Source: a virus
Virus record (IMG/VR): IMGVR_UViG_3300028666_000051
Location: 1-44,977 of that record
Direction: 5' to 3' (one strand)
DNA length: 44,977 nt
Shown: positions 37,814-44,977 of the stretch, piece by piece
Position numbering within the stretch: the first letter of the stretch is position 1
How the letters are laid out: every line of letters starts with the position of its first letter
Notes under the pieces: model-generated
The model's database searches: none
Seen by the model: only the letters and a program-made list of their open reading frames with translations
What the model was told of the DNA's origin: nothing
Made by a program: the position numbers and the translations under genes

Positions 37814-39476
37814 TGTCAGCTGTTATTAGGGTTTCTTTGACCACCTGAAAAAGTGCATCTTTATTTTTTTGTTTATTATCAATTGGCAGTTGTTGTGGTT
37901 GATTATTTTTCAAACCTTCAGTTAATTTCTGTTCGGTCTTAACCTTGGTCATAATGGTTGAAAAATCACCACTTCCTAAAGTTTCCGTTTCTTGGTCATA
38001 AGAAGAGAGCGGAGTTATATCATCGCCCAATCTCATGCGTGCGGCAGCAACTTCTTTAATAGGATCGATTTGGGGAGCATTAGTACCTAACCAACGTGAC
38101 TGTCTATAAGCTTCTAAAGCCATGATATTATTATCATTCATAGCCTTTATATAACCAGGAGCTTGAAATTTTGCAGTTAAAACCTGAATTTCAAACCACA
38201 TATTATAAATAGGTTGGTAGAACTGATCTGAAAATTTAGTCCTATCCGTTTTCATGGTATATTCCCAATCCTTTATGGCAGCACGTGAGGCAGAATAATT
38301 GCTATTATACATAGCCATCGCAACCTCATAAGGTATCCCCACGGCTGCACAAAAGGATTTTGCGTTTGTTTCGTAGAAATCTTTAAAATATAATTGGGTT
38401 TCATTTTTAAGAGCTTCAAGACTTGAATCTATTGGCATATTAAAAACTTGCTTATTGGTGGTAGTTGCTATTTTAGTTGCAGCGGCCTCATAAGCATCTA
38501 TACTTTTAGTTTCTGGTGCTTGACCCATACCCATTTGCTGAGATTGTGCCAATTTTGATAATAAAGGACTTTCTCCGGTAGAATTAGTACCATGTTTTAC
38601 CCAATATGCTACTTTTGCAACCTCTTCAGCACTTCCAACGGTAGCTTCTTTGTATCTATCGAGCTTTTTTATAGTCTCTAAAACTGACGAAAGCATTGGA
38701 AGCCCGCGTGTATTATCGATGCGATAACGCGATCCATACACTAAAAAGGCCATTAAATTGCCTGATTCTTTGCCTATTCTTGGTATTCTGGTTGATTTTC
38801 CTAACTGATTTTGAACAAAATAAGCAATATGTTCCATGTTTTGGTTCATCTCAACACCATGTCGAATGAAATTACCACCATCGGAAGCTATTTTAAACCA
38901 TTCTGAATTGAAATAAGGGCTTATAACATGCGAACCATCTACTAATTGAACTGTAACAAAGTTATTATCTACCCTAAGTATTACTAAAACATCACCTCCA
39001 ACCTTTGCATTCTTATGAGCCTCATAAGCCATATGATCTAAAGGCATCATCTTTGAAAAATCAGAATGACGGCTATCTGAATAAACTGTAAATCTTGCTT
39101 CGATCTGTTTTATCAGTTCTGAAGGGTCTATGTTGATACCTTCCTGTTGTAAGACTATTTGATTAGGCTCTGGTTGTACTTTTAACCCCGTTCCAATAGT
39201 CCAAAGTGAACTTTTGTTAATAATTATCTGTGCAAGTTCACTTTCGAGAAAGGCTTGCCATGATCTTGTGCGCAGATAATTGTATTGAAGATTGTAATTT
39301 TTAGCGGCTCCCATTTCGCCCGGTGTCTTTTCGCCGGTATATGGAGCAAAATAAATAGGAGGGTAATAGTAATATTGTTGCTGATAGTTCGCCTGTACCT
39401 GTTTCAATTCGTTTTGAATCGACTCAAGCTTTTTGGTATTCGTTAATTTCTCTTTAAAATCTGCGAACAATCCCAT
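37806..39476 (-). CDS. Portal protein (lambda gpB-type)
   Basis: ATG 39476 (MGLFADFKEKLTN) is chosen; the frame can be extended to a TTG at 39503 inside the preceding gene. The 556-residue product has the portal fold: WQAFLESELAQIIINKSSLW with IGTGLKVQPEP, GGDVLVILRVDNNFVTVQLV, and RAAIKDWEYTM towards the C-terminus. Portal proteins form the dodecameric DNA gate. The N-terminal part carries a run of glutamines and tyrosines (about 30-40). Confidence 0.85.
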   Translation of the reverse strand: MGLFADFKEKLTNTKKLESIQNELKQVQANYQQQYYYYPPIYFAPYTGEKTPGEMGAAKNYNLQYNYLRTRSWQAFLESELAQIIINKSSLWTIGTGLKVQPEPNQIVLQQEGINIDPSELIKQIEARFTVYSDSRHSDFSKMMPLDHMAYEAHKNAKVGGDVLVILRVDNNFVTVQLVDGSHVISPYFNSEWFKIASDGGNFIRHGVEMNQNMEHIAYFVQNQLGKSTRIPRIGKESGNLMAFLVYGSRYRIDNTRGLPMLSSVLETIKKLDRYKEATVGSAEEVAKVAYWVKHGTNSTGESPLLSKLAQSQQMGMGQAPETKSIDAYEAAATKIATTTNKQVFNMPIDSSLEALKNETQLYFKDFYETNAKSFCAAVGIPYEVAMAMYNSNYSASRAAIKDWEYTMKTDRTKFSDQFYQPIYNMWFEIQVLTAKFQAPGYIKAMNDNNIMALEAYRQSRWLGTNAPQIDPIKEVAAARMRLGDDITPLSSYDQETETLGSGDFSTIMTKVKTEQKLTEGLKNNQPQQLPIDNKQKNKDALFQVVKETLITADNE

Positions 39477-39765
39477 TGCTTTGTACGGCTTCAGCGTCCG
39501 CAAGTCTTACAACCCGCGTACCGGTTAATTGTGATTCAATTCTATTTGCAATTGCTTCGTAAGCTGTAATAGCCTTTTGTATTTGTTCTGGTGAACGATA
39601 ACGAGTTGATATTTGAATTTGACCATCATTTAAGGAATACGAATCAACATCTGAGTTTGCAGCTGCTAATAATTGTTGATTTTCAAGCGCAGTTATAATC
39701 TGCCAAATACGGTCATAACGTGCTTTTAAGCCCTTAGAATCAATAATATATTCGTATTCTGTCAT
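39454..39765 (-). CDS. gpW-like head-tail joining protein
   Basis: A 103-residue protein with the segment LNDGQIQISTRYRSPEQIQK (about 46-65) and a helical C-terminal part. It resembles the lambda gpW family (short helix, beta-hairpin, helix) and sits directly before the portal gene, as W does before B. gpW closes the portal and joins head and tail. It overlaps the portal start by 23 bases. Confidence 0.65.
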   Translation of the reverse strand: MTEYEYIIDSKGLKARYDRIWQIITALENQQLLAAANSDVDSYSLNDGQIQISTRYRSPEQIQKAITAYEAIANRIESQLTGTRVVRLADAEAVQSNGIVRRF

Positions 39766-39846
39766 TAAGGCTAATTATTTTTTACAAACTTACTTACTTT
39801 TAACGGTCATAAATCATTGATTACAAAATGGATACAAGCGACTACA

Positions 39847-39857
39847 TTGTATTACAA
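39847..39857. promoter_or_regulatory. TTGTATTACAA palindrome upstream of the plus-strand metallopeptidase gene
   Basis: TTGTA-T-TACAA is a perfect 11-bp palindrome and has near-identical copies at 41669-41679 and, shorter, 44909-44918. A TATCTTTA -7-like box follows at 39876-39883. It is a candidate operator of the ribbon-helix-helix protein at 41714. Confidence 0.6.
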
Positions 39858-39914
39858 AAAGAGAAACTTTTTTACTATCTTTACGTATAACGAAGTGTAT
39901 ATAAACACTGGTAT

Positions 39915-40838
39915 ATGAAACGTTTTTTTGCAATATTAATCATCATAATTAGTTTGAATTGTCAAGCTCAAAATGACCATTTGAAGTATGCAGCTTTCAA
40001 TGTGGTTACTAATGGCATTATAGCTGGTATTGGTTCGGGTATTCATAAAAAAGAACATGAAACATTTTTTCATGCTTTCGGTCAAGGTGCTTGGAAAGGC
40101 GCAACCGGAGGAATGCTAAACTATTACGGCATGCGATTAGTTGAAGTGTCAGCAAATAATGATAATCTTAACTGGATTTGGCCGGGGAGAATCATTAACG
40201 CTTTAGGCTCTTCAATTACTTATAATGCAGTTAAGAATGACAAAATATGGTCATCATTTGCTATGAATGTATTCTTTATGAATGTTCAATATGATGGCAA
40301 GGTTCATTTAAGGGTTGATCCTTTGAGTTTGGGATATGCTACTGTTTTGACTTTTAGGAAGGATATGAGATTTGATTTTAAAAATAGCTTATTGACAGGT
40401 AGTACTTTATTTGAGCAAAAGGCAGATACTTCAACATTATATACTATAGAATCCGGGCATTTTGGAACTGCTTTTGGAAATACCACCTATTATAAACCAG
40501 CAAAAGAATATTTTTATAACTATTCTGATAAAGGAGAAACATTTATAAATGATGGAAATTCTTATTTTGTATTAACTTCAACAAGAACAATAAAAAACAT
40601 TACAATAAATACAATATGCCATGAATTAATACATAATTTTCAATATGAAGATTATTATTATCTAAACGGGTTAGGTGTTAGTAGTCTTAAAATTAACAAA
40701 TACCTATATATTAATTTAAATTTTGGTGGTTTATACTTCCTGAATAATTTAGGCGGTTATGATAATAATTATTTTGAAAAAGAAGCCGATTTATTTGGGA
40801 AGGCAAATTATTATAAAAACAATAAATCTTTTAATTAA
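39915..40838 (+). CDS. Exported HExxH metallopeptidase-like protein (moron)
   Basis: A 307-residue protein with a signal peptide (MKRFFAILIIIISLNCQAQ; the Cys could also be a lipidation site). Near the C-terminus TICHELIHNFQYED has the zinc-protease motif HELIH (236-240), and FEKEADLFG (287-295) offers a third ligand (E290). A central hydrophobic/aromatic part may be membrane-associated. The gene is on the strand opposite to the surrounding head genes and has its own promoter region, so it looks like an inserted moron active in the lysogen. Its end overlaps the collar gene by 4 bases. Confidence 0.7.
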   Translation: MKRFFAILIIIISLNCQAQNDHLKYAAFNVVTNGIIAGIGSGIHKKEHETFFHAFGQGAWKGATGGMLNYYGMRLVEVSANNDNLNWIWPGRIINALGSSITYNAVKNDKIWSSFAMNVFFMNVQYDGKVHLRVDPLSLGYATVLTFRKDMRFDFKNSLLTGSTLFEQKADTSTLYTIESGHFGTAFGNTTYYKPAKEYFYNYSDKGETFINDGNSYFVLTSTRTIKNITINTICHELIHNFQYEDYYYLNGLGVSSLKINKYLYINLNFGGLYFLNNLGGYDNNYFEKEADLFGKANYYKNNKSFN

Positions 40839-41602
40839 AGTTTTATAATAAATGCTGCTGCAAAAAATGGAGGCCTATTTTCATGAGCATCTCCACTTCC
40901 AGAATCATCTATGCTTATTCCTGTTTCGCTTGAATCGATTGATATTCCAGTTGTATTTGAATCTGCTGATTGGCTTCCAGGATCATATATACCCCCTCCG
41001 GACGGCCCACCAGTATTAGTTAGTGAAATATTTAATTGAATTGCATTATTTACAGTATGCCCATGTCCAGGATCGGTAATAGCATGTCCATGTCCAGAAT
41101 CGGTAATAGCATGTCCATGAGTTGGCATTTCTGCTTCAGTTAATGTATGTGTTTTACTACCTCCTGTTTTTCCTAATGCATTATAATCAGGATCAGCATC
41201 ATCATAATTAACAAAGAACTTTCCAGCTGCACTTGGTGTCCCATTTTGTCCATTCATTAGAGCCCAGCCTAACCATTTATTCTTACCCAACCCGGTACTA
41301 TCAAAATTATCAGTTAAATTACCATACCAATTTAATATTGTACCACTTGGATATATTACTTTTTTTAAAGCATCTACCAATTGATATCCATTAGCCACAT
41401 TATCAGGATTACCATTAGCAGTTATTCCAGCATCAATAAGCAATTTCTGAAAAAACTGAATTATATCGCCGTAAATTTCCTCAACAATAGGAGAGCCTAC
41501 AACAGCAGGATTGGCATTATTATCTTTGTTTCTTATTTTGCCGTTTGGGTAATTGGTAGTTGTACCATCAACATTTGGGACATTTTTTAATACTCGTGCC
41601 AT
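40835..41602 (-). CDS. Tail collar-domain fibre protein
   Basis: Start ATG 41602 (MARVLKNVPNVDG) is preferred; the frame runs on to 41641. The 255-residue product has a collar-type pattern: GTILNWYGNL, WALMNGQNGTPSAAGKFFVN, GGSKTHTLTEAEMPTHGH and the ending ENRPPFFAAAFIIKL. Three HGH repeats (GHGHAITD type) form a histidine-rich stretch that in T4-type fibres binds metal ions along the trimer axis. It is located within the head module far from the other tail genes, between plus-strand genes. Confidence 0.8.
   Translation of the reverse strand: MARVLKNVPNVDGTTTNYPNGKIRNKDNNANPAVVGSPIVEEIYGDIIQFFQKLLIDAGITANGNPDNVANGYQLVDALKKVIYPSGTILNWYGNLTDNFDSTGLGKNKWLGWALMNGQNGTPSAAGKFFVNYDDADPDYNALGKTGGSKTHTLTEAEMPTHGHAITDSGHGHAITDPGHGHTVNNAIQLNISLTNTGGPSGGGIYDPGSQSADSNTTGISIDSSETGISIDDSGSGDAHENRPPFFAAAFIIKL
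41058..41118. repeat. 27-bp tandem repeat in the collar fibre gene
   Basis: A 27-bp unit (containing CATGTCCAGAATCGGTAATA) occurs a little over two times and encodes the repeated HGHAITDxG peptide. Recombination between copies would alter the length of the histidine stretch in frame. Confidence 0.65.
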
Positions 41603-41668
41603 AATAAAAGTTTTTGTAAAATTAATCCTAATAATTATCAATTACTTAATTGAGTTAAAACGGATACA

Positions 41669-41701
41669 TTGTAATACAAATTATAATAATCAATAATTTT
41701 G
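41669..41701 (+). promoter_or_regulatory. Promoter with TTGTAATACAA operator for the RHH gene
   Basis: TTG (41669-41671) and TAATTTTG (41694-41701) are a Bacteroidota -33/-7 pair with a 22-base spacer. The palindrome TTGTAATACAA (41669-41679) covers the -33 box, an ideal place for autorepression. GGATACA precedes it here and also upstream of the palindrome at 39847. Confidence 0.7.
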
Positions 41702-41713
41702 CAAGAAACTGCT

Positions 41714-41878
41714 ATGAAAAAGATAATTAGGGAAACAAAAGGTTCTCCAATTCCAGTTAGATTTAAACCGTCAATTGAAGAAAAGCTTCGTAGAAAATCA
41801 ATACAAGAAGATCGTAGTTTAAATTACCTCATTGAAAAAGCAGTTGAAAAGGATTTAGCACTAACAACTAATAAGTAA
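41714..41878 (+). CDS. Ribbon-helix-helix regulator (54 aa)
   Basis: ATG 41714 to TAA 41876-41878. After a basic start the sequence PIPVRFKPSIEEKLRRKSIQ followed by EDRSLNYLIEKAVEKDL is the classical ribbon-helix-helix fold (beta strand, helix, turn, helix) of Arc/CopG-type repressors, which bind short palindromes as dimers. The gene has a promoter overlapped by TTGTAATACAA, which is therefore its likely operator. Related palindromes upstream of 39915 and of the terminase gene suggest more targets. It precedes the next gene by 4 bases. Confidence 0.75.
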   Translation: MKKIIRETKGSPIPVRFKPSIEEKLRRKSIQEDRSLNYLIEKAVEKDLALTTNK

Positions 41879-41882
41879 GATT

Positions 41883-42278
41883 ATGAAATGGTTACTAACT
41901 CAGATTTCATTAGCACTTTATTCAATCTACACAGCTTACAAAAAACACCAAGCACGGCAAGCTCATAAGTTAACCGGTAGGCAATATCACGTGGTGCCTT
42001 CTACCAAAAGCCGATTGAAAGTAGTTAATAATGATTTTGTTAATTATTACAATCAGGTTGCAAAAAAGACAGGGCACAAGAAAATTACTATTTATGATTT
42101 GCTGAAGATGAGTGTTTATACGGTAGGAGGGAATATGCCAACTTCGTATTATAAAATTAAAGGAAAATATAATTATTTCTTTTTCATCATTTCAACATAT
42201 TTACCCCAGTCTGGATATTTAATACCAGCTTCTTTGCATATCAACTCTACAAATATATCCCGTAAAGCAATTGAATAA
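41883..42278 (+). CDS. Hypothetical protein with N-terminal hydrophobic helix, antisense overlap with terL
   Basis: A 131-residue protein starting MKWLLTQISLALYSIYTAYK (membrane-associated or signal-anchor-like) followed by basic residues. No family recognised. The last 35 codons overlap the 3' end of the large terminase gene on the opposite strand (42173-42278). It is likely co-transcribed with the ribbon-helix-helix gene. Confidence 0.6.
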   Translation: MKWLLTQISLALYSIYTAYKKHQARQAHKLTGRQYHVVPSTKSRLKVVNNDFVNYYNQVAKKTGHKKITIYDLLKMSVYTVGGNMPTSYYKIKGKYNYFFFIISTYLPQSGYLIPASLHINSTNISRKAIE

Positions 42279-44218
42279 ACCCGGCAATCCCAAAAGTGGT
42301 TTGCAACAGTACTATGTCGCTTTTGCCATTTATGTCCAATCTCAGATCCATCACTATTTAATTGCTGTACCTTATGTTCACTTTCGAATTGAGTAAAGAA
42401 GTTTTTAACCGTATACTTACCATCTGAAGGTTCTGGAAAGTTCATAAAACAATCAGGTTGTGTTAATCCGCTTCCTTCGTGCCAGCGCAATTCCATCTTA
42501 TCTGCAAGTATATCCTTTAACATATTTACCTCTAACATATAAAGATTAGTCTTTTCACTGCTTTTTTTAAAGCTATGTTTATCGATTCCTATACGTCTTA
42601 TCTTGTCTGGCTCTCCTTTAATACCAATTGTTAGCAATGGAGTAGTTAATTGTTGGCAAATATCAATAAATGAGTAAGCATAATGTGTAAAATTACCAGT
42701 ATCTACTGCAACTGCGTATATCGGAAGAAAGCCTCCTTTATCTGTTACATACTGTTTTTGCAAAACATCTCGCAAAAATATATCCCAAACATTAAGGGGC
42801 TCGTTATTTCGATATGTATATTGCTGTCTTTCTTCTTTTGTACCCATTCGCTGAAAGGTTCCGATGCTTCCTGCATCAATTGAATAAGTTGAGCCATTTT
42901 CAGCGTGAGCCAATACTTCATAATCTAACCTGGCATCATCAACAAATCCGTTTAAGTCACAAGTGCAGGTAAGCATTACAATCATGCCATTACCGTCTTG
43001 CTCGGATAGCATTACTGGAACTTCACCTATTTTATAGCTCCTGGTATTCTGGGTAAGTTGTAAAATCTTTGGGGCTTTGCCACGTTCTTCATATGTTTGA
43101 GCTAAACATGTATTCAAAAACGTTTTAAGTTGTCCTAAATTAGGCTTTGCGAGTAATCCATTTGGATAACATTCTAACCATTTACGCACATAATGTAACC
43201 AGGAGTACATGCCAGGGGGAGAATAGAGCGAAGAAATGTTATAGGAAAAATATCCGGGTTCACTTGCTTCACATGTAGGTATCCAAATGCCATGCTGTAA
43301 CATTTCCTGTTTATGCTTTTCATAAAACAATTGCCCGCATTTCTGGCAAACGTACCCCACACTTTTATCAATTAGTTTACCATGGTCGTTTAGTTCAAAG
43401 TGAATACCTCCATATTCATTATCTTCACCTAATATTTTTTCCCTCCATTTCAGTGGAATAAACTCACCGCATTTTGGACATGGTACATTGAAGTATCTTT
43501 GATCACCAAGTAAAAAAACATTTTCAATGTTGGACCGTCCTTTTACTGTTGGTGTCGAGATGTAGAAAAGTTTCATTTTAAAGGCGTATGAAGCAAAACG
43601 CATTTCTACAAGGCTTCTAAAACTTCCTTCGTTCTTATCTTCTATTTTGGCCGCGTCAAAATCATCTATAAAACCATACATTAAGGACCGGTTACGTAGC
43701 TTATTTGTATTGTTTACACCATCGGCCAGAAGAAAACCGCCCGCAAACTCCTTACTTGTAGATGTATCACCGGTGCGTTGGTTAGTTTTTCTAATGGTAT
43801 TTGGCCGTATTAAGTGACGCAAACCGCAAGAATCTATCGCTTGCTCAAGTCTTTTCTCAACAACTTCCTTCGTTAACTCCTTATCACCGCACATAAAAAT
43901 GATAGGTCCGGGGCATTCTGATATAATCCAAACGATACCACCCTCAATTACGCCAGCCGTAAAACCAATCTGAGCACCTTTCATTACTGCTATAACTCTG
44001 GCCGGGTCATCAGGCGAAAGACGGTTAATGATTTCTTTAAGGTATGGGTTTTTATTGAATGAGAATTTACCTTGCCAAGCTGAAACATCTGAAGTCATTG
44101 TACGATTAGCCTCAACATAATCACTCGGCTTTATGTCAGAAAGCTTAAATTCGTTTGAATCAATTAAGCGAAATCCTTTTTGAAGTAAATCATTTGTAAG
44201 TATTTGAGAAGCGATCAT
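42173..44218 (-). CDS. terL: Large terminase subunit (lambda GpA type)
   Basis: A 681-residue terminase of the GpA family. The ATPase part has VMKGAQIGFT (78-87, Walker A variant as in lambda) and GFIDDFDAAK (182-191, Walker B). Then come STPTVKGRSNIENVFLLGDQ and the cysteine pairs CPKCGEF and CQKCGQ (zinc-binding) before the C-terminal nuclease domain (DLNGFVDDARLDYEVLAHAE; AVAVDTGNFTHYAYSFID). GpA enzymes cut DNA at cos sites, so cos packaging is expected. The start overlaps terS by ATGA. Confidence 0.9.
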   Translation of the reverse strand: MIASQILTNDLLQKGFRLIDSNEFKLSDIKPSDYVEANRTMTSDVSAWQGKFSFNKNPYLKEIINRLSPDDPARVIAVMKGAQIGFTAGVIEGGIVWIISECPGPIIFMCGDKELTKEVVEKRLEQAIDSCGLRHLIRPNTIRKTNQRTGDTSTSKEFAGGFLLADGVNNTNKLRNRSLMYGFIDDFDAAKIEDKNEGSFRSLVEMRFASYAFKMKLFYISTPTVKGRSNIENVFLLGDQRYFNVPCPKCGEFIPLKWREKILGEDNEYGGIHFELNDHGKLIDKSVGYVCQKCGQLFYEKHKQEMLQHGIWIPTCEASEPGYFSYNISSLYSPPGMYSWLHYVRKWLECYPNGLLAKPNLGQLKTFLNTCLAQTYEERGKAPKILQLTQNTRSYKIGEVPVMLSEQDGNGMIVMLTCTCDLNGFVDDARLDYEVLAHAENGSTYSIDAGSIGTFQRMGTKEERQQYTYRNNEPLNVWDIFLRDVLQKQYVTDKGGFLPIYAVAVDTGNFTHYAYSFIDICQQLTTPLLTIGIKGEPDKIRRIGIDKHSFKKSSEKTNLYMLEVNMLKDILADKMELRWHEGSGLTQPDCFMNFPEPSDGKYTVKNFFTQFESEHKVQQLNSDGSEIGHKWQKRHSTVANHFWDCRVYSIALRDIFVELICKEAGIKYPDWGKYVEMMKKK

Positions 44219-44868
44219 GCTTTATCTTCAGGTTTATAATTTTGCGCAGCTGTAATCAAATCTTTCTTAGCTGCTTCTTTTGCTTGAGCAGTAGATTCAT
44301 TAATAGTTTTTTTAAGAAGCCCCCGGAGTTCTGCCATAGTTACGCGATCTGCTGCAAGCCTATTGCATATTTCAACTGTATAATTATCGGAAGTATTATA
44401 AAATGAGCTCACGATCGAGCGTAAATAGATACCAAAAACATTAATTGCATAATCAATTGGGATAAGTTCACCAGCCTGAATCTTGTTTTTAAGCCGTAAA
44501 CCTTCAACCTCTTCATGTAATTTTTGTTCCCTGAGCTTATCAATATTGATTGCAACATTAAAAGCTAAAACAGTTTGGGGGTCTTTTGTCTGTTTTATAG
44601 ATTTAATCTTCTCAGTTGTGTCCTTAAAATCTTGTGTTGCTTCTGGTTTTAAAGACTTTGGTGTGATTATTTCTTGCTCTATTGGTTGTGAAACCTGTTT
44701 AATAGCTTCTTTTGCTTGCCTGGAAGCAATGAAAAGTTTATTGATTGGATTTGATTCGTCAATAAGACCATCTGTAATTAAAATCTTACCTCGCTTTTGA
44801 TAGGTGTATACATTATTACGAGTTATGTTATATTTATCAGCAAATTCGGAGGCTTTAATGAATCCCAT
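44215..44868 (-). CDS. terS: Small terminase subunit (Nu1-like)
   Basis: The first 45 residues contain FIKASEFADKYNITRNNVYT followed by YQKRGKILIT, a winged helix-turn-helix like lambda Nu1, which recognises cos. A central charged linker and a C-terminal helical part (from about 110) that would bind the large subunit follow. It is the first gene of the late operon. A TAAATTTG box with the palindrome GTTGTATACAAC lies directly upstream, and the candidate cos end follows. Confidence 0.8.
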   Translation of the reverse strand: MGFIKASEFADKYNITRNNVYTYQKRGKILITDGLIDESNPINKLFIASRQAKEAIKQVSQPIEQEIITPKSLKPEATQDFKDTTEKIKSIKQTKDPQTVLAFNVAINIDKLREQKLHEEVEGLRLKNKIQAGELIPIDYAINVFGIYLRSIVSSFYNTSDNYTVEICNRLAADRVTMAELRGLLKKTINESTAQAKEAAKKDLITAAQNYKPEDKA

Positions 44869-44895
44869 ACTGAAATTTTATATTGTAAAAGTACA

Positions 44896-44930
44896 CAAAT
44901 TTAAGGTGTTGTATACAACCTAGTATACAG
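44896..44930 (-). promoter_or_regulatory. Late promoter region with GTTGTATACAAC palindrome
   Basis: On the minus strand TAAATTTG (44896-44903) is a perfect -7 box 28 bases before the terS ATG. No good -33 TTG is at the right distance. The 12-bp palindrome GTTGTATACAAC (44908-44919) lies immediately upstream of the -7 box, and GTATAC recurs at 44923-44928. This suggests a regulated late promoter. The palindrome resembles TTGTAnTACAA at 39847 and 41669. Confidence 0.55.
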
Positions 44931-44964
44931 TTTTAAAAAATGGGTCAAGTGTGTGAAAAACGAA

Positions 44965-44977
44965 GTACGCAACGTAT
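44965..44977. repeat. Terminal direct repeat, right copy
   Basis: Identical to positions 1-13. With the left copy it defines a candidate 13-base cos overhang or contig overlap just upstream of terS. Confidence 0.6.

Noticed and set aside
39476-39503. Extended portal start at TTG 39503
   Set aside because: ATG 39476 gives the usual beginning of portal proteins and less overlap with the gpW-like gene.
1-44977. Terminal 13-bp repeats as prophage attL/attR
   Set aside because: The integrase and an attP-like core are internal at 15546-15757, and the ends lie beside terS instead.

Overview
This window looks like the complete or nearly complete genome of a temperate contractile-tailed phage (myovirus) of a Bacteroidota host. 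The host inference rests on promoters of the Bacteroidota form (a -33 TTG, about 20 bases, then TAnnTTTG), the near absence of Shine-Dalgarno sites, Bacteroidota-style signal peptides, and protein families common in that phylum. The first and last 13 bases are identical and lie just upstream of the terminase genes, as expected for a filled-in cos end or a circular contig.

Layout. Left end (52-1772, minus strand): a 49-residue protein, a stand-alone DnaA domain IV, a PD-(D/E)XK nuclease-like protein and a XerC-like tyrosine recombinase. Positions 1824-8618 hold about a dozen units of one to three small, mostly unrecognised genes in one orientation, separated by long imperfect palindromes. Unit after unit is bounded by 7-10 bp inverted core sequences of the type AAC...GTT, as in integron gene cassettes with attC sites. 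I read this as an integron-like cassette array carried in a phage genome, with no classical IntI visible. Positions 8650-11119 are the replication module (DnaC-like loader, DnaD-like initiator with iteron-like repeats, NinG). Positions 11256-14132 hold small early genes, a frameshifted KilA-N antirepressor and a Cro-like gene. The switch lies at 14133-14968 (operators and a LexA/CI-type repressor), followed on the plus strand by a lipoprotein, attP and the integrase (to 16890).

From 16967 to 44868 the minus strand carries, right to left, lambda-type DNA packaging and head genes (TerS, GpA-type TerL, gpW-like, portal, ClpP-like protease/scaffold, decoration protein, gpE-type capsid). Mu-type tail genes follow (sheath, tube, assembly chaperone with probable frameshift, tape measure, GP46, baseplate J, gp48, gp43, gp44, spike), then exported SGNH-hydrolase and fibre proteins, and a lysis region (holin-like proteins, papain-like protease, DUF2778 L,D-transpeptidase-like protein). 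Plus-strand genes interrupt the head module at 39915-42278: an exported HExxH metallopeptidase-like protein, a ribbon-helix-helix regulator and an unknown protein, with a minus-strand tail-collar protein between them.

How it fits together. The repressor probably acts on a perfect palindrome inside the leftward early promoter. The early leftward operon then gives the antirepressor, recombination and replication functions and runs towards the cassette array. A second palindrome, TTGTAnTACAA, occurs upstream of the two plus-strand transcripts and, in shorter form, in the terminase promoter. This suggests that the ribbon-helix-helix protein links these genes with late expression. All functional statements are inferred from sequence reading; no database search was run.
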